This document shows, piece by piece, positions 21,593-26,263 of a DNA stretch of 26,263 nt. Numbering within the stretch: position 1 is the stretch's first letter; each line of letters begins with the position of its first letter. Both the position numbers and the translations under genes were made by a program. Below the pieces are notes generated by a model. That model saw only the letters and a program-made list of their open reading frames with translations. It ran no database searches and had not been told where the DNA came from. The DNA is from JAEEJA01 sp036343175 (GTDB taxonomy: Bacteria > Bacillota > Clostridia > Lachnospirales > Lachnospiraceae), in the NCBI GenBank assembly GCA_036343175.1, contig JAZASR010000029.1, positions 1 through 26,263 of the forward strand. The letters run 5' to 3'.

Positions 21593-22840
21593 CTATTCAT
21601 ATCTCAGTGCATCGATAGGGTTCATCTTTGCTGCCTTTTTTGCGGGATAGTATCCGAAGAAGATCCCGACAGCCATTGAAAAGCCAAGTGATACAAGGAT
21701 AGATGCAGTCGATATTGCAAGTCTTATATTTGCAACTTTGGATATCAGCATTCCGATAAGTACACCAAACAGAACTCCTATTATACCGCCAATCAGGCAC
21801 AGAATGACGGCCTCAGATATGAACTGCCATTTTATCTGACTGTCTGTAGCGCCGAGTGCCTTTCTGGTACCTATTTCACGGGTACGCTCTGTGATGGATA
21901 CCATCATGATATTCATAACCCCGATGCCTCCTACCAGGAGTGAGATCGCGGCTATAAGAGCAACTATTAAAGTGATCTTGCCCATTACGTCATTGATCTG
22001 ACCGGTCACGCTGGAAAAAGCAAGTACCATGATATCTACATCTTCGCCTGCTTCTTTATAATAATCTTTCATGAATTTTTCTAGTTCTTTTGAAAAGGAA
22101 TCTGCATCTTCCCCTTCCTTAGCAAGTACATCAAATCCATTAATTTCTTCATCGTGTGTTATGGATTTTATGATCTTATAATCCGAATAGCAGTCGTACT
22201 GATCAGTGTCCTCCCCTGTAAGGGAGATCTCAACTGCGCTCTTTTTCTTATTTGAGGTCTGATAATAAACGCCAACAACAGTAAACATCTGGTAGCCGGT
22301 ATCGGTATCTATGTCGATATTCTGACCAATAGCCTTATCAGGACCTCCATAGAGCTTGTCTGCCATTTTTTCTGTTATCACCATAACAGGCCTGCCAGCA
22401 GTATAATCCTGGCCGGATGGAAACCTTCCGGCACTTAATTCCACTTTTTTCATAACGAACTGGGCAGGAGTGACTCCGATAAGGTTAATGGATGCCGCAT
22501 GATTATTTACACGGATCTTTACAGGTTCAGGTATTGAATTAGTAACAGAAATTGCTGTGATCCTGTCACCGTACTTTGCCTGAAGGGTCTTAAAAAACTT
22601 TTGATCCAGATGATATTTCTGAGAAGCCTCATAGGTCTGAGCGTACATGGAACAGGCGATGTCATTTGCATTTGCAACGTCATTCATAGCCTTTGAGGTC
22701 TCGCTCTTAATGGAATTTCCAAGGGTAATTATGGTTATTACAGATGATATTCCAATGATAATGCCAAGCATAGTCAGAAAAGACCTGAGTTTATTTGCTG
22801 ATATATTTTCAAAGGCAAGGCGGATATTTTCTTCAATCAT
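21593..22840 (-). CDS. MacB-like ABC transporter permease
   Basis: Membrane subunit of a MacAB-type tripartite-like exporter. The start at 22840 (415 aa) is preferred because GGAGG lies 8 nt upstream; an in-frame ATG 15 nt earlier has no site of its own. The architecture is that of the MacB_PCD/FtsX family: an N-terminal helix (KLRSFLTMLGIIIGISSVITII), a roughly 230-residue extracytoplasmic domain, then three helices starting with ITLIVALIAAISLLVGGIGVMNIMMVSITERTREIG, the conserved FtsX motif. The first codons overlap the end of the ATPase gene by 8 nt. In Gram-positive bacteria such sets export peptides, antibiotics or lipid-linked molecules; the cargo is not predictable here. Confidence 0.9.
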   Translation of the reverse strand: MIEENIRLAFENISANKLRSFLTMLGIIIGISSVITIITLGNSIKSETSKAMNDVANANDIACSMYAQTYEASQKYHLDQKFFKTLQAKYGDRITAISVTNSIPEPVKIRVNNHAASINLIGVTPAQFVMKKVELSAGRFPSGQDYTAGRPVMVITEKMADKLYGGPDKAIGQNIDIDTDTGYQMFTVVGVYYQTSNKKKSAVEISLTGEDTDQYDCYSDYKIIKSITHDEEINGFDVLAKEGEDADSFSKELEKFMKDYYKEAGEDVDIMVLAFSSVTGQINDVMGKITLIVALIAAISLLVGGIGVMNIMMVSITERTREIGTRKALGATDSQIKWQFISEAVILCLIGGIIGVLFGVLIGMLISKVANIRLAISTASILVSLGFSMAVGIFFGYYPAKKAAKMNPIDALRYE

Positions 22841-23570
22841 TAATGTCGCCTCCATTCAATAGTACTGGAGATGAATGATCGGGCACATCGGTATCTGCGA
22901 CGATCATGCCGTCAGATATAGTTACCTGGCGTTCAGTCTCTGTTGCAAGCTCATGTGAATGAGTTATCAGAACTATGGTCTTATGCTGCTCCTCGTGCAG
23001 CTTATGAAAAAGATCCATAACCATATGACTGGTTCTGGAATCAAGGGCACCAGTCGGTTCATCTGCCAGTATCAGTTCAGGATCATTTGCCATGGCACGG
23101 GCAATAGCTACTCTCTGCATCTGTCCTCCCGAAAGTTCATCCGGTCTGTGTTTCATGCGTTCTCCCATACCGACAAGCTCCAGAAGTTCTTTTGCACGTC
23201 CTATTCTTTCATGTCTTTTTACGCCTGCATACATAAGCGGAACTTCTACCTGAGCTATGGCTGTTGTTCTTGGTATCAGATTATAGGTCTGAAATACAAA
23301 TCCGATCTTCTGATTGCGGAGATGCGAAAGCTCATTTCCATTGAAATTGCGAACATCCTGACCGTCAAAAATATAATCACCTTCGCTATGTATATCGAGA
23401 AGACCTATAATGTTCATCAATGTGCTCTTTCCCGAACCGGATTCGCCGACGATAGAGGCGAACTGCCCCTTTGGAACTGCCAGATCTATACCATGAAGGA
23501 TCTCAAGCTCATTTTCTTTTCCCTCGTAGTAGCGTTTCCTGATATTCTTCATCTGAATAAGATTTTCCAT
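22833..23570 (-). CDS. MacB-like ABC transporter ATP-binding protein
   Basis: ATPase of the MacAB-type exporter. The ATG at 23570 (245 aa) is preferred: GGAAGGA lies upstream, although 12 nt away. A TTG at 23603 overlapping the adaptor stop would add 11 residues. Motifs: Walker A GESGSGKST at 42-50, Q-loop FVFQTYNLIPRTTA, signature LSGGQMQRVAIARA, Walker B LILADEPTGALDS and H-loop LITHS. The DEPTGALDS and QTYNL segments are typical of the LolD/MacB/FtsE class. It lies between the adaptor and the permease, overlapping the permease start. Confidence 0.92.
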   Translation of the reverse strand: MENLIQMKNIRKRYYEGKENELEILHGIDLAVPKGQFASIVGESGSGKSTLMNIIGLLDIHSEGDYIFDGQDVRNFNGNELSHLRNQKIGFVFQTYNLIPRTTAIAQVEVPLMYAGVKRHERIGRAKELLELVGMGERMKHRPDELSGGQMQRVAIARAMANDPELILADEPTGALDSRTSHMVMDLFHKLHEEQHKTIVLITHSHELATETERQVTISDGMIVADTDVPDHSSPVLLNGGDIND

Positions 23571-23599
23571 ATGTTGAGATGTTCCTTCCCGGTGCCTTA

Positions 23600-25435
23600 T
23601 CAATATATGCTGTCTTCAAGGCTTGTATCTTCAGCTATTTCAGAAGCACTATTCCGACTATCTTCGCTCTTAAGTTTCATTCCTTCTTTTAGACCGCTGC
23701 CGCTGACCTCTACATAGTTCTCATCGCTTACACCAGTCTCGACCGGAATTTTATCGGTTTCCCCGGTTTTTTCATCTTTTATGACCTGTATGTATGATTT
23801 CCCGGCATCATCGTTCACAGCATCAATTGGTACTGACAGCACGTCTCTGACATCAGTCAGGATGAGGTTGATCTTTGCTGACATTCCGAGTCTTAAGCGC
23901 TGATCGGTATTAATAAGTGTGAGAAATACCCTGTATGAAGCCCTCTGCTGTCCTGATGCTCCAGCCTGAACCTGAGACCCTGACATAGTATTTTCAGATG
24001 ACAGCGGAAGATATGAAATAAAAGTGACCTTAGCCGGAAGTACTGTATCCTCAGTCGCATCTGTCCTCACTTCTGCTGTCATGCCTTCTTCTATATTGCT
24101 GATATCAGCTTCGTCTACGTCCATCTGCACGCGGTAATTTGCAGTATCCTCTATTATTACGGCAGTATCACCTGTGAACATCTTTCCAGGCTTTACGCTT
24201 ACAAGTGTTACTACCCCATCTGCCGGTGCAGTAACTATGCCCTTCTCCAATTCTTTTCTCTGCTTCTCAAGCTCTGCTTCAGAAGCCTTCTCGCTGGCAT
24301 CTGCAGCAAGCCGGGATCCTTCAAGTGCATTCTCCTGAGCGTCATGAGACTGGCTTAAGGCCGACCTGGCATCATAAGTAGATGCCGCAGCCCCTTCAAG
24401 GGCCCTCTTTGCGGCAAGTTTACTATCCTTAGCTGCCTGCAGGTCAGTCTCGGCCTGCTTCCTGTCAGCCTCTGCTTCAGCCTCCTTCTGTCTGGCATCA
24501 GCAAGAGTGGCCTCCATTTCAGATAAGTCATCGGAAAGATGAGTACTCTGCCGGGTCAGATCATCAATCTCCTTTTCAAGGGCAGCTGTTTCTCTAAGCT
24601 CCTGTGACTTCTTCGCAATGTCAGAATCATTGCTGCCTGCATTCGTATTGCTGCTCCCAGGGATAAGAGAGCCGGATGGAGCAAAAGAACCTGCGTCTGC
24701 ACCAGCAGTATTATTAGCCTCACTCTGTGTATTCAGTGCATCAAGACTGTTCTGAAGATCAGCATTTCTTTTCTTCTCAGCTAATGTTTCTGACTTCTGA
24801 TCAAGCTCTGCTTTAACGTTTGCCAGGCTCTGCTTTACTTTGTCGACTTCAGACTGGGCTGAAGCAACAGCGGCTTCTGCTATATTTTCCTTTTCCTTAC
24901 GGTCCTTAAGATCTTTCTTCGCCTCTTTTAGCTTATGCTTTGCCGTATTCAGATCAGCAGAAGCCTGGTTCTCAGCCCTCTCTGCATTCTTAACAGCAGA
25001 CTTTCCGCTCTGATCGGCCTGATCAAGAGAAAGTTTCGATGCCTCGATTGTATTCTCATCAGTTTTTTTCTGGATTTCTGCCTGAAGCTCCCTGGCATCT
25101 ATATCCTCTGAAAGGTCACTTGTATCAAAGGTAAAAAGGATATCTCCCTTCTTTACCGGATCTCCGACTGCCACATTTACTTCCTTCACGGGGCAGGTCG
25201 CAGTAAGACTGCCGCCCGCAATTTCTTCAGAGCCAAGACTTACAAGACTCCCCTTAAGTGAGACCGTTTTCTTAATGTCTCTGGTTTTTACTGTCTCATA
25301 TTCTTTATCAGCCTGCTGATCATCAGCATTCTTATCTGCATTTGACATAGCAGCAGCTATAATTGCCGCTGTGGCAATTAATACAAGTACTATAATCAGG
25401 ACTATTATCCATCTTTTCTTTTTCTTAAGTTTCAA
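23600..25435 (-). CDS. MacA-like membrane-fusion adaptor with extended coiled coil
   Basis: Adaptor subunit of the exporter, anchored by an N-terminal helix (residues 8-29, after KLKKKKRW). A barrel-sandwich (biotinyl-lipoyl) half follows (CPVKEVNVAVGDPVKKGDILFTFD, about 80-104). Then comes a very long hairpin, about residues 115-395, rich in Ala, Glu, Lys and Gln, interrupted near 235-275 by a Ser/Gly/Asn-rich turn (GSFAPSGSLIPGSSN), which is the tip. The second lipoyl half (GIVTAPADGVVTLVSVKPGKMFTGD) and beta-barrel domains complete it. At 611 residues it is far longer than E. coli MacA (371), mostly in the coiled coil, which could span the thick Gram-positive wall. The start is a TTG with GGAGG 9 nt upstream; no ATG is nearby. 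The leader holds two competing hairpins (25447-25485). Confidence 0.88.
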   Translation of the reverse strand: MKLKKKKRWIIVLIIVLVLIATAAIIAAAMSNADKNADDQQADKEYETVKTRDIKKTVSLKGSLVSLGSEEIAGGSLTATCPVKEVNVAVGDPVKKGDILFTFDTSDLSEDIDARELQAEIQKKTDENTIEASKLSLDQADQSGKSAVKNAERAENQASADLNTAKHKLKEAKKDLKDRKEKENIAEAAVASAQSEVDKVKQSLANVKAELDQKSETLAEKKRNADLQNSLDALNTQSEANNTAGADAGSFAPSGSLIPGSSNTNAGSNDSDIAKKSQELRETAALEKEIDDLTRQSTHLSDDLSEMEATLADARQKEAEAEADRKQAETDLQAAKDSKLAAKRALEGAAASTYDARSALSQSHDAQENALEGSRLAADASEKASEAELEKQRKELEKGIVTAPADGVVTLVSVKPGKMFTGDTAVIIEDTANYRVQMDVDEADISNIEEGMTAEVRTDATEDTVLPAKVTFISYLPLSSENTMSGSQVQAGASGQQRASYRVFLTLINTDQRLRLGMSAKINLILTDVRDVLSVPIDAVNDDAGKSYIQVIKDEKTGETDKIPVETGVSDENYVEVSGSGLKEGMKLKSEDSRNSASEIAEDTSLEDSIY

Positions 25436-25446
25436 CTGAAATTCCT

Positions 25447-25485
25447 CCCTGGGCGTAATAAGTCCCTGTAAAGCGCCCCAGGGAC
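25447..25485 (-). promoter_or_regulatory. Two mutually exclusive hairpins in the adaptor leader
   Basis: On the minus strand, hairpin A pairs GTCCCTG (25485-25479) with CAGGGAC (25468-25462). Hairpin B pairs CCCTGGGGCG (25483-25474) with CGCCCAGGG (25455-25447), one G bulged. Both use CCCTG, so only one can form at a time. The 3' arm of B touches the GGGAGG ribosome binding site of the TTG start. An RNA switch is possible but unproven. Confidence 0.4.
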
Positions 25486-25534
25486 CGCCCCCTCGAATTA
25501 CAAATCATCTGCAGCTGACTAAAGCGTGACCGCC

Positions 25535-26170
25535 TCAATATCCAAGTTCTTCTCCGACAAGTATCACCTTAATTCTGTCCGGGATTTTTGATGCGCGCGT
25601 GATGACTTCCTGGCAGCAGATCGTGTTCGTCAGGCAGTCACCGCAGCGGCCTGTCTTTGCGCACGGCGTGTCACAGTGCAGGCGCACACAGTTCGGAGCC
25701 GAAGCAAAATTATGCGCCCTGCTTATACCTTCCCCGACATTGGCAACGACCTTATTCATGCCCGCGATCACGATAACCTGCTCCGGCCCATAGATCAGGT
25801 AGCATACCCGGTTTCCACGCCCATCGATATTGATGAGTTCACCGTCCAGCGTGATCGCATTTGTGCTCATAAGAAATGTGTCCGCGCAGGCAAGCTTTCC
25901 CTTAAGTTCTCTAAGCTCCTCCGGCGTGCGATAGTTCTCGCGGCAAATAAGCTCATGCCCAGCCGCCTTGATCCTCTCCTTCAGATCGGAATTATCGATC
26001 GTCATTGACCCGCCGTATCCGACTTTCTTCTTACCCTCTCCGATCAGATTCAGAACCAGGTCTTTTGCTTCCCCGATCGTCTGGCAGTAAAAGCCCTTCA
26101 TGTGCCTGAGCTCCAGCTTTTTAATAATGCTGTTCGCCTGGTTCTCATAAAAAATCTTCTTTGGATCCAT
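25535..26170 (-). CDS. LUD-domain protein (lactate utilisation LutC/YkgG-like) with cysteine-rich tail
   Basis: A 211-residue cytoplasmic protein with the LUD fold (VGYGGSMTIDNSDL at about 50-63; DTFLMSTNAITLDGELINIDGRGNRV at 97-122; VIVIAGMNKVV). Unlike LutC it ends in a cysteine cluster, CDTPCAKTGRCGDCLTNTICC (about 171-191), six Cys in 21 residues, which suggests an iron-sulfur or zinc site. Stand-alone forms like this are common in Clostridia and are annotated only as lactate utilisation proteins; no LutA or LutB gene is adjacent, so lactate oxidation is not supported by context. The ribosome binding site is GAGGAG, and a promoter lies at the window edge. Confidence 0.85.
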   Translation of the reverse strand: MDPKKIFYENQANSIIKKLELRHMKGFYCQTIGEAKDLVLNLIGEGKKKVGYGGSMTIDNSDLKERIKAAGHELICRENYRTPEELRELKGKLACADTFLMSTNAITLDGELINIDGRGNRVCYLIYGPEQVIVIAGMNKVVANVGEGISRAHNFASAPNCVRLHCDTPCAKTGRCGDCLTNTICCQEVITRASKIPDRIKVILVGEELGY

Positions 26171-26221
26171 TATGTACTCCTCTCAGTTTTATCTGGTGAC
26201 GGTCTCTCTTTTTATCCTTTC

Positions 26222-26245
26222 ATCACTACTTTATATTATAGTGAT
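26222..26245. promoter_or_regulatory. Inverted repeat across the LUD promoter
   Basis: ATCACTA and TAGTGAT (26222-26228 and 26239-26245) are perfect arms 10 bp apart. The -10 box of the LUD promoter lies between and partly in them, so a repressor could bind there. Confidence 0.45.
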
Positions 26246-26263
26246 TATAATAATATAATTCAA
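26235..26263 (-). promoter_or_regulatory. Promoter of the LUD gene
   Basis: On the minus strand TTGAAT (26263-26258), 17 nt, TATAAT (26240-26235), ending at the window edge. The start near 26228 leaves a leader of about 58 nt. Confidence 0.65.

Overview
The window looks like chromosomal DNA from an anaerobic, low-to-moderate GC Firmicute, most likely a Lachnospiraceae member of the Butyrivibrio/Roseburia type. I infer this from the AGGAGG-type ribosome binding sites, textbook SigA promoters (TTGACA-17-TATAAT), a MacAB-like exporter with a long coiled-coil adaptor, an HD-GYP protein, a stand-alone LUD protein and a maltodextrin-type ABC locus with its own LacI regulator. No database search was possible, so species and genus remain inference.

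Layout. Positions 1-755 hold stable-RNA material on the minus strand: a strong promoter (227-255) firing out of the left edge over a leader that could belong to an rRNA operon, then tRNA-Ser(GGA) and tRNA-Ser(UGA), with a terminator between the tRNAs and a full-consensus promoter in front of them. Positions 756-3982 are a minus-strand, visibly AT-rich cassette: a 60-aa hydrophobic peptide, a large membrane protein that is broken by three apparent 1-nt deletions, an ABC ATPase and an ABC-2 permease. Next come fucO-like lactaldehyde/1,2-propanediol reductase (minus) and, divergently, citrate synthase (plus).

Positions 7173-13214 are a plus-strand cysteine/sulfate block: serine acetyltransferase, sulfate-binding lipoprotein, a fused CysT-CysW permease, a short CysA ATPase and a LysR regulator. 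The genes together would import sulfate or thiosulfate and make O-acetylserine, the carbon skeleton for cysteine.

Positions 13219-19578 are a minus-strand alpha-glucan block: binding lipoprotein, two permeases, LacI regulator and MalQ amylomaltase, with a SigA promoter and a LacI-type operator in front of the binding protein. Its upstream region (19579-19914) carries inverted repeats, three copies of a TTGGAA...TTCCAA element and a long hairpin that looks like a dispersed repeat.

The right end (19887-26263, all minus) holds an HD-GYP domain protein with two substituted metal-ligand positions, a 50-residue membrane peptide, a MacA-like adaptor / MacB ATPase / MacB permease operon, and a LUD-family protein with a cysteine-rich tail. 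The points most worth a second look are the frameshifted membrane-protein cassette, the repeat array plus 13-bp hairpin between the sulfate-binding protein and its permease, the CysTW fusion, the repeat cluster upstream of the maltodextrin operon, and two competing hairpins in the adaptor leader.
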